Of a stretch of 43,198 nt of DNA, positions 1-8,299 are shown in pieces. Origin of the DNA: Rhodocyclaceae bacterium (GTDB lineage: Bacteria; Pseudomonadota; Gammaproteobacteria; Burkholderiales; Rhodocyclaceae); contig JAPUEC010000131.1 in NCBI GenBank assembly GCA_027492775.1, forward strand, positions 19,742-62,939, given 5' to 3'. Each line of letters begins with the position of its first letter. The stretch's first letter is position 1. Made by a program: the position numbers and the translations under genes. The notes beneath the pieces were generated by a model. It was not told the DNA's origin and did no database searches. It saw only the letters and a list, made by a program, of their open reading frames with translations.

Positions 1-129
1 ATTACACGTTGTAAAAGAACAACAAAGCTAAACCCGGGCCTGTCTGGGGTTTTTTTGGTGGGGGGTTCCCGGGGGCGCCCCGGGCCCCCCCTCGACTCGG
101 CCTTTATGCAGTTATTCGCCGGATTCAAA
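1..129. other. Window edge upstream of dnaJ, anomalous composition
   Basis: These bases contain long G, C and T runs and a near-palindromic GC block around 65-90, unlike the rest of the window. No gene is supported here. dnaK would be expected upstream of dnaJ in this lineage, but none of its coding sequence is visible. No convincing Shine-Dalgarno sequence precedes the dnaJ ATG at 130. The block could be a real dnaK-dnaJ spacer, but its homopolymers also fit low-quality sequence at a contig end. Confidence 0.5.
30..56 (+). terminator. Possible intrinsic terminator ahead of dnaJ
   Basis: AAACCC at 30-35 can pair with GGGTTT at 47-52, and the T-run continues to 56. The stem is short and lies in the doubtful edge sequence, so this is a weak call. 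If real, it would end a gene upstream of dnaJ. Confidence 0.25.
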
Positions 130-1257
130 ATGTCAAAACGCGACTATTACGAAGTTCTAGGGGTCAATCGGGATGCTTCCGAGGAGGAAATCAAGAAGGC
201 CTACCGCAAGCTGGCCATGAAGCACCACCCGGACAGAAACCTCGATAATCCCTCCACCGAGGAAAAATTCAAGGAAGCCAAAGAGGCCTACGAAGTCCTC
301 TCGGATGGGCAGAAACGCGCGGCTTACGACCAGTTTGGACATGCCGGCGTCGATCAACAGGCGGGCTTTGGTGCCGGCGGCGCCGGATTCGGCGGCTTCG
401 CCGATGCCTTTGGCGGCATTTTCGACGAGATTTTCGGCGGCAACGGCCGCGGGCAGGGGCGCTCCAACGTCTATCGCGGTGCGGACCTGCGCTACAACCT
501 GGAAATCACGCTCGAACAAGCGGCGCACGGCACCGAGACCAAGATTCGCATCCCAACCATGGAAGTCTGCGAGCCTTGCGGCGGCAGCGGCGCCAAGGCC
601 GGCAGCAAGCCGCAAACTTGCCCCACCTGTAGCGGCTCCGGGCAGGTGCGGCTGCAGCAAGGCTTTTTCTCCATTCAGCAGACCTGTCCCAAGTGCCACG
701 GCACCGGGCGCTTCATTGCCGACCCGTGCACTTCGTGTCACGGAGCCGGCCGGCTCAAGAAACACAAGACCCTGGCGGTCAAGATTCCCGCCGGCGTGGA
801 CGAAGGCGATCGTATCCGCCTCGCCTCCGAAGGCGAACATGGCGTCAACGGCGGCCCACCGGGGGATCTCTATGTTCAGATCCATCTCAAGCCGCATGCC
901 GTCTTCCAGCGCGACCATAGCGACCTGCATTGCGAGATGCCGATTTCCTTCACCACCGCCGCGCTCGGCGGCGAGATCGAGATTCCGACGTTGGATGGCG
1001 CCGCCAACCTCAAGATTCCGCCGGAGACCCAGAGCGGACGCGTTTTCCGGCTGCGGGGCAAGGGGATCAAGGGTGTACGCAGCCATGTTCATGGCGACCT
1101 GATGTGCCATGTCGTGGTGGAAACCCCGGTTAACCTGACCGAGCGTCAGCGCGAATTGCTCATGGAGCTGGATGAAATCAATCGCGGCAACGAAGCGACC
1201 CACAATCCCCGTGCTCAATCGTGGATGGACAAGGTGCGCACGTTCTTCGGCAACTGA
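130..1257 (+). CDS. dnaJ: Chaperone protein DnaJ
   Basis: Cytoplasmic Hsp40 co-chaperone that delivers unfolded clients to DnaK and stimulates its ATPase. The start at 130 gives [10 protein letters not shown], the family's normal N-terminus, and a 375-residue protein of usual length. The upstream in-frame extension is GC-run sequence and is not credible. The J-domain HPD triad is at residues 33-35, followed by a Gly/Phe-rich stretch at about 75-120. Four CxxCxGxG zinc repeats begin at Cys147, 164, 186 and 200, then comes the C-terminal substrate-binding region. All hallmark motifs are intact, so it should be a full type I DnaJ. dnaK is probably just outside the window. Confidence 0.97.
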   Translation: MSKRDYYEVLGVNRDASEEEIKKAYRKLAMKHHPDRNLDNPSTEEKFKEAKEAYEVLSDGQKRAAYDQFGHAGVDQQAGFGAGGAGFGGFADAFGGIFDEIFGGNGRGQGRSNVYRGADLRYNLEITLEQAAHGTETKIRIPTMEVCEPCGGSGAKAGSKPQTCPTCSGSGQVRLQQGFFSIQQTCPKCHGTGRFIADPCTSCHGAGRLKKHKTLAVKIPAGVDEGDRIRLASEGEHGVNGGPPGDLYVQIHLKPHAVFQRDHSDLHCEMPISFTTAALGGEIEIPTLDGAANLKIPPETQSGRVFRLRGKGIKGVRSHVHGDLMCHVVVETPVNLTERQRELLMELDEINRGNEATHNPRAQSWMDKVRTFFGN

Positions 1258-1303
1258 TCATTGAATGAAGGCCCGCAAGCGACGGGCCAAAGAAGGAGGA
1301 GAT

Positions 1304-2140
1304 ATGCCGCAAATCACCATCAACGGCTTTCGCTGCAACTACCGCTATGAGCCGATCGAGGGCGCGCCCTGCGTCATTTTTCTCAACGGCATCATGAGTT
1401 CGCTGGAGTCCTGGCAACCGCAGGTCGATCAGGCGCGCAGGCTGGGCTTCGGCACACTGCAATACGAGTACCGCGGCCAGTGGCGCTCCGAAATGACACC
1501 CGGGCCGTACACCATGCAAACGCATGTCGACGATCTGCGTGCGTTGATGGCGGCACTGGGCATCGAGCGCGCCCACTTCGTGGGAACGAGCTACGGCGGC
1601 ATGACCGGAATGCTTTTCGCCAGCCAGCACACGCAAGCGGCGGCTTCGTTGATGCTGATCGCGACCACCGCGCTGATCCGGCCGCTTCCGCGCAGCATCG
1701 TCTCCAGCTGGTGCATTCCGGCGGCACGCAATGACGTTGATGGGCTATTCAAGGCGATGTTGCCGGCGCTCTACAGCGAGGCCTTCATGGAGCAGCACCA
1801 CAATCTCGTCACCAAACGACTGAGCGGGCTCGAGGTCGCGTTAGCGGAGATCCCTAATTTCTGTGCCGGCCAGGTCCTGCTCAACGATGCTCAGTTTCCC
1901 GATATTTCCGACGGCCGACTGCTCGAGGCCCTCTCGCATATCGAATGCCCGACGCTGGTGGTGGCGGCGGAAGAGGATCGCCTTTATCCGCCTTCGGATT
2001 CACGCGCCATCGCAACGCGCATCCCTAACGCCGACTTCCTGATCATTGCCGGCGCCGGCCATGCCGTCCTTGCCGAACTCCCGAAGGCGATCAACATCGC
2101 CATGACCGGGCATCTGGTTTCGGTAACCGCCGCCAACTGA
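1304..2140 (+). CDS. Alpha/beta-fold hydrolase
   Basis: Predicted cytoplasmic alpha/beta hydrolase of 278 residues with unknown substrate. The start at 1304 is chosen because a strong AAGGAGGA lies a few bases upstream (1293-1300); the frame opens earlier at 1265 but has no comparable ribosome site. The nucleophile elbow GTSYGG places Ser96 as nucleophile, with Asp225 (in EEDRLYPP) and His253 (in GAGHAV) as the likely rest of the triad. The HGxx-like oxyanion segment is seen as LNGIMSS near residue 28. It follows dnaJ by 46 bases and may be co-transcribed, but this does not define its function. Esterase, lactonase or haloperoxidase-like activity are all possible. Confidence 0.85.
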   Translation: MPQITINGFRCNYRYEPIEGAPCVIFLNGIMSSLESWQPQVDQARRLGFGTLQYEYRGQWRSEMTPGPYTMQTHVDDLRALMAALGIERAHFVGTSYGGMTGMLFASQHTQAAASLMLIATTALIRPLPRSIVSSWCIPAARNDVDGLFKAMLPALYSEAFMEQHHNLVTKRLSGLEVALAEIPNFCAGQVLLNDAQFPDISDGRLLEALSHIECPTLVVAAEEDRLYPPSDSRAIATRIPNADFLIIAGAGHAVLAELPKAINIAMTGHLVSVTAAN

Positions 2141-2152
2141 GCGGCGTTTGGA

Positions 2153-2173
2153 GCGACGGGTCAGGCCCGTCGC
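2153..2173. terminator. Possible hairpin between converging genes
   Basis: GCGACGGG at 2153-2160 and CCCGTCGC at 2166-2173 form a perfect 8-bp stem with a 5-base loop. It straddles the end of cysS, 13 bases after the hydrolase stop. There is no U-tract on either strand, so a Rho-independent terminator is doubtful. It could instead protect RNA 3' ends. Confidence 0.3.
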
Positions 2174-3528
2174 CACGTAGTGCCCTGGGCGCTGTCTTCG
2201 AGCACGATTCCGGCAGCTTTCAATTCATTCCGGATGCGGTCCGCCTCGGCGAAATTTTTCGCCTGCTTGGCGGCTATCCGCTCCGCGATCCGGCGCTCTA
2301 CGTCTGCTTCCACCAAGCCAACCGAATTTCCACCGCGCAAATACGCCACGGGTTCGCGCTCGAGCAGACCGACGATGTTTGCCAAGGCCTTCAGGAGGCC
2401 CGAAAGCGCCGCATCCCGGCTGCGATTGACCTCGCTCGCAAGCTCGAACAGGAGGGCAATAGCGCCGTGCGAATCGAAATCGTCGTCGAGCGCAGTCTTG
2501 AAACGCGCCGCAAAAGGATTGCTCCAATCGACGCTTGCTTCCGCTGGCGGCACGTCGCGCAAGGTGAAGTAGAGGGTGTCGAGACTGCGTTTGGCGTCAT
2601 CCAAATGCGTATCGGAATAGTTGAGCGCGCTACGGTAATGCGCGCGAAGGATGAAAAAGCGCACGACTTCGGCGTCGAAGGCCTTGAGCACTTCGCGGAT
2701 GGTGAAGAAGTTGCCGAGCGACTTCGACATCTTCTCGTTATCCACCCGAACAAAGCCGTTGTGCATCCAGTAATTGACATAGACGCAATCGTGAGCGCCT
2801 TCCGACTGGGCGATTTCATTCTCATGATGTGGGAATTGCAGATCCTGGCCGCCGCCGTGAATGTCGAAATGGCGGCCGAGCAACTCCGAGCCCATCGCCG
2901 AGCATTCGATATGCCATCCCGGACGCCCCCGTCCCCAAGGGGATTCCCACGCCGGCTCGCCGGGCTTGGCGGATTTCCAGAGCACGAAGTCAAGCGGGTC
3001 CTGCTTGCCTGTATCGACTTCCACCCGCTCCCCGGCGCGCAGATCGTCGAGCGACTTGCCGGATAGCTTCCCGTAGCCGTCGAATTTGCGCACGGCGTAA
3101 TTGACATCGCCGTTGGTGGCCTGATAAGCCAGCCCCTTGCTCTCCAAGGTGCGGATCATGGCGATCATTTGCGGCACGAATTCCGTCGCGCGCGGCTCGT
3201 GCGTCGGAGGCAAGACACCGAGCGCGGCCGCATCTTCATGCATGAAAGCGATGAAGCGGTCGGTCAGTGCCTTGATGTCCTCGCCGTTCTCGGCCGCACG
3301 TTTGATAATCTTGTCATCGATATCGGTGATGTTCCGCACATAATCGACCTCGAATCCCGACGCCCTGAGCCAGCGGTAAACCAAGTCGAATACCACCATC
3401 ACCCGGGCATGCCCAAGATGGCAAAAATCGTAAACCGTCATGCCGCATACATACATGCGTGCGCACCCCGGAGCGATTGGCGAAAATGCTTGTTTTTCCC
3501 GCTGCAGGGAGTTGAAAATTTTCAACAT
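2161..3528 (-). CDS. cysS: Cysteine--tRNA ligase
   Basis: Class I aminoacyl-tRNA synthetase that charges tRNA-Cys in the cytoplasm. It has 455 residues, near the usual 460. The HIGH-type signature is HLGH at residues 37-40 and the KMSKS loop is at 266-270. Cys28 in [10 protein letters not shown] is the expected first zinc ligand, and the [11 protein letters not shown] and [14 protein letters not shown] segments contain the remaining zinc-site and adenylation residues. The start at 3528 gives MLKIFNSL, matching the family. It is transcribed divergently from the TPR gene at 3632 and convergently with the hydrolase. Confidence 0.97.
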   Translation of the reverse strand: MLKIFNSLQREKQAFSPIAPGCARMYVCGMTVYDFCHLGHARVMVVFDLVYRWLRASGFEVDYVRNITDIDDKIIKRAAENGEDIKALTDRFIAFMHEDAAALGVLPPTHEPRATEFVPQMIAMIRTLESKGLAYQATNGDVNYAVRKFDGYGKLSGKSLDDLRAGERVEVDTGKQDPLDFVLWKSAKPGEPAWESPWGRGRPGWHIECSAMGSELLGRHFDIHGGGQDLQFPHHENEIAQSEGAHDCVYVNYWMHNGFVRVDNEKMSKSLGNFFTIREVLKAFDAEVVRFFILRAHYRSALNYSDTHLDDAKRSLDTLYFTLRDVPPAEASVDWSNPFAARFKTALDDDFDSHGAIALLFELASEVNRSRDAALSGLLKALANIVGLLEREPVAYLRGGNSVGLVEADVERRIAERIAAKQAKNFAEADRIRNELKAAGIVLEDSAQGTTWRRA

Positions 3529-3566
3529 TTGTTTTTTTAAATTGGGTATCGATGACGTGACATCGC

Positions 3567-3595
3567 TTGGGATTGACCCGCGTTCTTGATAGAAT
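3567..3595 (+). promoter_or_regulatory. Likely sigma70 promoter of the TPR/L,D-transpeptidase operon
   Basis: TTGGGA at 3567-3572 and TAGAAT at 3590-3595 are separated by exactly 17 bases. The -10 matches the consensus at five of six positions and the -35 at four of six. The predicted transcript would start near 3602, about 30 bases before the TPR gene's ATG. Confidence 0.5.
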
Positions 3596-3631
3596 CAGCG
3601 CTTATCTAACTCGACGGATTGTAACATAGCG

Positions 3632-4774
3632 ATGAGGCTCCTTCCCCGCATCCAGACTGGCACCACGCTGCGTGCCATCCTTTTCGGCGCGGCGCTTGCA
3701 GCCGCTTTCCCCGCTATCGCCGACAATCTGCCCGACGTTCAGAAACTGATCAAGCAGGGGCAGTATCCGCAGGCGCTCACCAAGGTGGACGCCTATCTCG
3801 CGACCAAGCCCAAGGATGCGCAGGGACGTTTCCTCAAGGGCCTGATCCTGACCGAGATGAACAAGCCGAGCGAAGCCATCGCCGTGTTCACCAAGCTCAC
3901 CGAGGATTACCCCGAGCTGCCGGAACCCTACAACAATCTGGCCGTGCTTTACGCCCAGCAAAAGCAGTACGACAAATCGCGCACCGCGCTGGAAATGGCG
4001 ATCCGCACCCATCCCGCCTACGCCATCGCCTATGAAAACCTCGGCGACGTCTATGCCAAGCTGGCCAGTCAAGCCTATGACAAGGCCTTGCAGATCGACT
4101 CCTCTAACTCCGGAGCGCAAAACAAGCTGGCATTGATCCGCGACCTCATCAGCACTTCCGGCAGGCCGGGTGTAAAGCCTCAACTGCCCGCTGCGAAGGT
4201 GGAACCCAAGCTCGACCCGGTGAAGGTGGCAGCGGCGCCTCTGCCCCCCGCACCAGTTGCGGCACCGACACTTGCGGCAGCGCCGGCGCCCTCCGCTGCT
4301 CCGGCGGTGAAACCAGCAACTCCCGCGACGCCGACCGCACCAACGGCAACCGTCATTTCCACCACGCCGGCGACCACGGTCGCTCCGGCCAAACCGGCTC
4401 CCGCCCAGACGCCAGTGGCGGCCAAGGCTGATGCCAGCAGCGAAGACATCACCAAGGCGCTAGCCGGTTGGGCTTCAGCCTGGTCTCGCAAGGACGTGAA
4501 GACTTATCTCGCTTATTACTCGGCCGATTTCAAACCGCCCAAAGGCTTGTCCCGAAAGGCGTGGGAAGCGCAGCGCGAAGAGCGCATCGCCGGCAAGGGC
4601 GGCAAGATCGTGGTTTCCTTTGACGATCCAAAGATCACCGTCAATGGCGACAAGGCAACGGTGAAATTCCGGCAACACTACAAGGCCTCCAGCCTCGCGA
4701 CCTCGACCAATAAAACGTTGATCATGGTCCGCTCAGGCAGCAAGTGGCTGATCCAAGACGAAGATTCACATTGA
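3632..4774 (+). CDS. Secreted TPR protein with NTF2-like C-terminal domain
   Basis: 380-residue exported protein of unknown specific role. A signal peptide is visible (Arg at 2 and 6, hydrophobic AILFGAALAAAF, then AIA/D cleavage near residue 31). TPR-like repeats follow at about 32-165, marked by QYPQALTKVDAYL, KPSEAIAVFTKL and PEPYNNLAVLYAQQ. An Ala/Pro/Thr-rich linker occupies about 180-270. The last 105 residues (DITKALAGWASAWSRKD onward) look like an NTF2/SnoaL-type alpha+beta domain. The same kind of domain ends the next gene, whose start codon overlaps this stop by one base (TGATG), so the two proteins probably act together in the periplasm. No strong Shine-Dalgarno sequence is visible at this start. 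Confidence 0.8.
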   Translation: MRLLPRIQTGTTLRAILFGAALAAAFPAIADNLPDVQKLIKQGQYPQALTKVDAYLATKPKDAQGRFLKGLILTEMNKPSEAIAVFTKLTEDYPELPEPYNNLAVLYAQQKQYDKSRTALEMAIRTHPAYAIAYENLGDVYAKLASQAYDKALQIDSSNSGAQNKLALIRDLISTSGRPGVKPQLPAAKVEPKLDPVKVAAAPLPPAPVAAPTLAAAPAPSAAPAVKPATPATPTAPTATVISTTPATTVAPAKPAPAQTPVAAKADASSEDITKALAGWASAWSRKDVKTYLAYYSADFKPPKGLSRKAWEAQREERIAGKGGKIVVSFDDPKITVNGDKATVKFRQHYKASSLATSTNKTLIMVRSGSKWLIQDEDSH

Positions 4775-6084
4775 TGCATGGGAAGACCCTCCTGGTAGCG
4801 TTGGCCATTTGCCTGGCTGCCAGTGGCGTTCAGGCGAAACCGGCCAAGCATGGCAAGAAGCACAAGGCGGAAAAGAGCCTGAAGGCGCCCGCGCGCGCGA
4901 CGAAGGTGTCGCTCAAACCGGCGGCGCCCCAACCGATCGCTCTCGCGACGACCGCCGCGCTCGCAACGCCGAGTCGGGTTTCCGACTCGGGGCCAGAGCC
5001 GCAACTGGCGAAAATCTTCGAAGCGATTGAGCAAAATCGGTTCGACAGCGCGCTCCAGCAAACCGAAGCATTGCTCAGCCAGTATCCGAACTTCCGTCTG
5101 GCCCACCTCATCCGTGGCGATCTGTTGCTCGCCCGCACCAAGGCCATCTCCGGCTTTGGCGCCGTCAGCGGGGCGCCCAGCGAAAAGATTGCCGATTTGC
5201 GCGAGGAAGCGGTGGTTCGGCTCAAGGGTTATCGCAGCAAGCCGCCGGCCAATTATGTGCCCCGCTACCTGCTGCAAATGCAGCCGGATCAGAAATACGC
5301 CATTGTTGTCGACACGCAGAAATCGCGTCTTTATGTCTATGCCAACGACAATGGACGGCCACGTTTCGTCGCTGATTATTACGTCACTCAAGGCAAACTC
5401 GGCGCCGACAAGGTCAGCGAAGGCGACAAGAAAACACCGATCGGCGTTTATCACGTCACCGCCAGCCTGCCGCGGCAGAAACTTTCCGATCTCTATGGCA
5501 GCGGCGCGTTCCCGATCAATTATCCGAACGAATGGGATCGCCAGCAGGGCCGCAACGGTCACGGCATCTGGTTGCATGGAACGCCTTCAGACACCTTTTC
5601 GCGGCCCCCAAAGGCGTCCTATGGTTGCGTGGTCCTGTCCAACCATGATCTCGATATCGTCGCCAAGGACTTGCAGATCGGCCTGACCCCGGTGATTATC
5701 AGCAACTCTGTCGAGTGGCTGTCGCTGGACGATTGGGATAAGGAACGCGGCGAATTGAACAAGGCCATCGAGGGATGGCGCGCGGATTGGGAAAGCCGCG
5801 ATATCGACCGTTTCCTTCAGCATTATTCGCCAAAGTTCTCTGGCGGAAATCAGAACTTCAGCCAGTTCGCCGCTCAGAAGCGTCAGGTGAACGCGAGCAA
5901 GCAGTGGATCAAGGTCAAGATCGAGAATCTTTCGGTGTTCCGCAATCCTGGCAAGGACGAGCTCGTCGTCACGACCTTCGACCAGCAATACCGCAGCAAC
6001 AATCTCGAAAACACCATGAAGAAACGTCAGTACTGGAAACGTGAAGACGGCAAGTGGAAGATCATCTACGAAGGAGCTGCATGA
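4774..6084 (+). CDS. L,D-transpeptidase (YkuD/ErfK family) with C-terminal NTF2-like domain
   Basis: Predicted periplasmic L,D-transpeptidase acting on peptidoglycan stem peptides, either forming 3-3 cross-links or attaching proteins. The start at 4774 is chosen because it overlaps the previous stop and begins a signal peptide ([21 protein letters not shown]). A basic Lys/Ala-rich linker follows. The YkuD core contains the catalytic set His268 (IWLHGTPS), Ser282 and Cys285 (SYGCVVLSN). The last 110 residues ([17 protein letters not shown] onward) resemble the C-terminal domain of the upstream TPR protein. The His usual in the SHGC motif is Tyr here, a tolerated variation in this subfamily as far as I know. 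The stop overlaps the ppiA ATG (ATGA at 6081-6084). Confidence 0.88.
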   Translation: MHGKTLLVALAICLAASGVQAKPAKHGKKHKAEKSLKAPARATKVSLKPAAPQPIALATTAALATPSRVSDSGPEPQLAKIFEAIEQNRFDSALQQTEALLSQYPNFRLAHLIRGDLLLARTKAISGFGAVSGAPSEKIADLREEAVVRLKGYRSKPPANYVPRYLLQMQPDQKYAIVVDTQKSRLYVYANDNGRPRFVADYYVTQGKLGADKVSEGDKKTPIGVYHVTASLPRQKLSDLYGSGAFPINYPNEWDRQQGRNGHGIWLHGTPSDTFSRPPKASYGCVVLSNHDLDIVAKDLQIGLTPVIISNSVEWLSLDDWDKERGELNKAIEGWRADWESRDIDRFLQHYSPKFSGGNQNFSQFAAQKRQVNASKQWIKVKIENLSVFRNPGKDELVVTTFDQQYRSNNLENTMKKRQYWKREDGKWKIIYEGAA

Positions 6085-6632
6085 ACCCCAAAACAGGAAT
6101 TTTCGCGCTGCTTGCCGGCGCGCTATGGTCATTGTCGGCTTTTGCTGCCCCGACGGTGGAAATGACGACTTCGATGGGCAAAATCGTCATTGAACTCAAC
6201 AGCGAAAAAGCGCCGAAGTCGACCGCCAATTTCCTCCGCTATGCGCGCGACGGTTTTTACCAAGGCACTGTTTTTCACCGTGTCATCCCTGGATTCATGG
6301 TTCAGGGCGGCGGCTTCGACGAGGTGATGCAGCAGAAGCCGACCCGGCCGCCCATCGAAAACGAAGCGGCGAATGGTCTCTTGAACCAGCGCGGCACGGT
6401 CGCGATGGCGCGCACCAATAATCCGAATTCAGCAACCGCCCAGTTTTTTATCAACCACGTCGACAATCGCAATCTCGACTATCCCTCCTTCGACGGATGG
6501 GGTTATGCGGTGTTCGGCAAGGTCATTCAAGGCATGGATGTGGTTGATAAGATCGCCAAGGTTCCGACGCGCCAGGATGTCCCGCAAACGCCGGTCGTGA
6601 TTCAAAGCGTCAAAATCGTTTCCGAAAAATAA
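6081..6632 (+). CDS. ppiA: Periplasmic peptidyl-prolyl cis-trans isomerase (cyclophilin)
   Basis: Exported cyclophilin of 183 residues that accelerates X-Pro isomerisation during envelope protein folding. The start at 6081 overlaps the transpeptidase stop and opens a signal peptide ([22 protein letters not shown]). The cyclophilin core shows [13 protein letters not shown] with the catalytic Arg, plus GTVAMART and SATAQFFIN. It lies directly upstream of a signal-less paralogue (ppiB), so the pair covers periplasm and cytoplasm. Its place in an operon with a peptidoglycan enzyme and lpxH suggests a role in outer-envelope assembly, which is inference. Confidence 0.93.
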   Translation: MNPKTGIFALLAGALWSLSAFAAPTVEMTTSMGKIVIELNSEKAPKSTANFLRYARDGFYQGTVFHRVIPGFMVQGGGFDEVMQQKPTRPPIENEAANGLLNQRGTVAMARTNNPNSATAQFFINHVDNRNLDYPSFDGWGYAVFGKVIQGMDVVDKIAKVPTRQDVPQTPVVIQSVKIVSEK

Positions 6633-6644
6633 GGATTTCTCCCC

Positions 6645-7151
6645 ATGATCAAACTGCACACCTCTCTCGGCGTCATCACGCTGAAGCTCGACGCCGAAAA
6701 GGCGCCCAAGACGGTCGCGAATTTCATTTCCTACGTCGAGGCCGGTCACTACGACAACACCGTCTTCCACCGCGTCATCCCCAACTTCATGATCCAGGGC
6801 GGCGGTTTTGAGCCAGGCATGACCCAAAAGCCGACGCAATCGCCAATCGACAACGAAGCCAACAACGGCCTGAAAAACAAACGGGGCACCGTTGCCATGG
6901 CACGGACGAACGATCCGCATTCCGCGACGGCCCAGTTTTTCATCAATGTCGTCGACAACGACTTCCTCGATTTCAAATCGCCCAACGGCAGCGGTTGGGG
7001 ATATTGCGTATTCGGCGAAGTGGTCGAGGGGCTGGATGTGGTGGACAACATCCGCAAGGTTAAAACCGGTAACAAGGGCTTCCACCAGGACGTTCCGGTT
7101 GACGACGTCCTGATCGAAAAAGCGGAAGCCATCGCCAAGCTAACGCCCTGA
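6645..7151 (+). CDS. ppiB: Cytoplasmic peptidyl-prolyl cis-trans isomerase (cyclophilin)
   Basis: Cyclophilin of 168 residues without a signal peptide, hence cytoplasmic. The core motifs [22 protein letters not shown] and [13 protein letters not shown] are intact, and the length fits bacterial PpiB. It begins 12 bases after ppiA with an AAGGA-type ribosome site and ends 2 bases before lpxH, so it is co-transcribed with both. It is closely similar to ppiA, which implies an old tandem duplication. Confidence 0.95.
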   Translation: MIKLHTSLGVITLKLDAEKAPKTVANFISYVEAGHYDNTVFHRVIPNFMIQGGGFEPGMTQKPTQSPIDNEANNGLKNKRGTVAMARTNDPHSATAQFFINVVDNDFLDFKSPNGSGWGYCVFGEVVEGLDVVDNIRKVKTGNKGFHQDVPVDDVLIEKAEAIAKLTP

Positions 7152-7153
7152 GC

Positions 7154-7891
7154 ATGGCGGGGCACCCGCCCTTGATCCATTTCATTTCTGACTTGCATCT
7201 GTCGCCCCAATCCCCCGGGGCGACCAGGATTTTTCTGAAATACATCACCGGCCCCGCGCGGGAAGCGACGTCCCTTTATATCCTCGGCGATCTTTTCGAA
7301 ACGTGGATCGGCGATGATGACGACGATGCCTACCACGGCGGAATCATCCAGGCGCTCCATGCCGCCAGTGAGGCGGGGCTTGCCATCTACCTTCTGCATG
7401 GAAACCGTGACTTCCTGCTCGGCGAGGTCTTTGCGGCAGCGAGTGGAAGTCAGATTCTTTCCGACCCGCACGTCCTTTCCCTGCCGTCCTGGCAATTCGT
7501 GCTGACGCATGGCGACGCGCTTTGCACCGAAGATGGCGAATACTTGGCATTTCGTCGCCAGGTACGCTCGCCGGAATGGCAAGCCACTTTCCTCGCCAAG
7601 CCCTTGGCCGAGCGGCGAGCCATTGCAGCCTATCTGCGCGACCAAAGCGAAATGAACAAACAGGGCAAGGCCTCCGATCTAATGGACGTCAATCCGGGCG
7701 AAACCGATGATTTCATCCGTCAGAACGGCTACGCCACACTCATTCATGGCCACACGCATCGGCCCGCGAAACACGACCACTTCGTCGATGGGATCCATGT
7801 CGAGCGCTGGGTGCTCGCGGACTGGCACGAGGATCGGGGCGAGTTCATCGCCTGGGACGGCGACGTTTTGCAACGCCACCTCTTGACCTGA
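7154..7891 (+). CDS. lpxH: UDP-2,3-diacylglucosamine diphosphatase
   Basis: Peripheral inner-membrane metallophosphoesterase of lipid A synthesis. It hydrolyses UDP-2,3-diacylglucosamine to lipid X and UMP. Calcineurin-type metal motifs are all present: SDLHL (Asp13, His15), GDLFETWIGDD, HGNRDFLLG, THGDALCTED and HGHTHRP. Length is 245 residues, as expected. Translation is probably coupled to ppiB, since only 2 bases separate them and no clear ribosome site is visible. The last codons and stop overlap the -35 region of the riboswitch promoter. It shows that the organism makes a lipid A outer membrane. Confidence 0.95.
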   Translation: MAGHPPLIHFISDLHLSPQSPGATRIFLKYITGPAREATSLYILGDLFETWIGDDDDDAYHGGIIQALHAASEAGLAIYLLHGNRDFLLGEVFAAASGSQILSDPHVLSLPSWQFVLTHGDALCTEDGEYLAFRRQVRSPEWQATFLAKPLAERRAIAAYLRDQSEMNKQGKASDLMDVNPGETDDFIRQNGYATLIHGHTHRPAKHDHFVDGIHVERWVLADWHEDRGEFIAWDGDVLQRHLLT

Positions 7892-7911
7892 AGCGATCTT
7901 TCCCCTACATT
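7883..7911 (+). promoter_or_regulatory. Sigma70 promoter of the Mn-riboswitch operon
   Basis: TTGACC (7883-7888) and TACATT (7906-7911) are spaced by exactly 17 bases. The -35 lies inside the last codons of lpxH. Transcription would begin near 7918, just before the aptamer, so the riboswitch RNA would have its own promoter as well as lpxH read-through. Confidence 0.65.
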
Positions 7912-7926
7912 GAGACCTAAGCATCC

Positions 7927-8021
7927 CAAGGGGGAGTAGCTGTACCGCCCTGTCGTCAGGACGAGAACCTCGCGGTTCTCCGGCACGGTGGGCAACCGCA
8001 AGGTTGCAAGCGAGACCTTTG
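7927..8021 (+). ncRNA. yybP-ykoY manganese riboswitch aptamer
   Basis: The sequence shows the family's diagnostic blocks in order: GGGGAGTAGC (7931-7940), GTCGTCAGGAC (7952-7962), GGCAACC and GCGAGACCTTTG near the 3' end. P1 can form between CAAGGG (7927-7932) and CCTTTG (8016-8021). Internal hairpins are GAGAACC-TCGC-GGTTCTC (7963-7980) and GCAACC-GCAA-GGTTGC (7992-8007, GNRA loop). The downstream TerC/Alx-family gene is a classic regulon member for this Mn2+-sensing class. The P1 3' strand overlaps the 5' arm of the terminator below, so metal binding should favour read-through: a transcriptional ON switch (inference). Confidence 0.93.
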
Positions 8022-8044
8022 CCGCCCGGCAAAGGTCTTTTTTT
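8013..8044 (+). terminator. Riboswitch expression-platform terminator
   Basis: AGACCTTTGCC (8013-8023) pairs perfectly with GGCAAAGGTCT (8028-8038) around a GCCC loop and runs into a tract of seven T (8038-8044). The 5' arm includes the bases that close the aptamer's P1 stem, so aptamer and terminator are mutually exclusive. This is the physical basis for control of the downstream small protein and TerC genes. Confidence 0.92.
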
Positions 8045-8099
8045 ATTTGTGGCCATGCCGGCGAAGATGCGGTTTTCAACACTTCGACAGGAGCCTCAA

Positions 8100-8288
8100 A
8101 TGACCTATTTTGCTTCCCTTTTCCGCACCGCGCTCCTCCGCGCCCTTCATGCCGCGGCACTGAAGATATTCCTGCCGGCACTTCGGCCCGAGCTCAAGCC
8201 TGCCTATATCCGCACCCAGACGCATCGACGCCGCCCGGAAATCATTGAGGGCGAGTCCCGCAGACTCGACGAACCCAATCGCTGGTAG
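8100..8288 (+). CDS. Unrecognised 62-residue small protein under Mn-riboswitch control
   Basis: I do not recognise a family. The frame starts at an ATG at 8100 with AGGAG (8089-8093) six bases upstream and runs uninterrupted to a TAG at 8286-8288. That stop overlaps the AGGAGA ribosome site of the TerC gene, so translation of the two is probably coupled. The N-terminal 28 residues form a likely amphipathic helix (MTYFASLFRTALLRALHAA, then LKIFLPAL). The C-terminal half is very polar and charged, with Arg/His/Glu clusters (THRRRPEIIEGESRRLDE). It has no signal peptide or clear metal site. A membrane-surface peptide modulating the TerC exporter is conceivable, but that is speculation. Coding status rests on its ribosome site, position and neat fit in the operon. 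Confidence 0.7.
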   Translation: MTYFASLFRTALLRALHAAALKIFLPALRPELKPAYIRTQTHRRRPEIIEGESRRLDEPNRW

Positions 8289-8299
8289 GAGATAAAGCC

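Noticed and set aside
157..1218. Long minus-strand open frame antisense to dnaJ (353 codons)
   Set aside because: Shadow of a high-GC gene: the plus strand encodes a full DnaJ with all motifs, and the antisense protein has no recognisable domains.
1270..1288. GGCCCG-N7-CGGGCC hairpin after dnaJ as a terminator
   Set aside because: The stem is only six pairs and is followed by the purine-rich ribosome site of the hydrolase gene, not by a T-tract.
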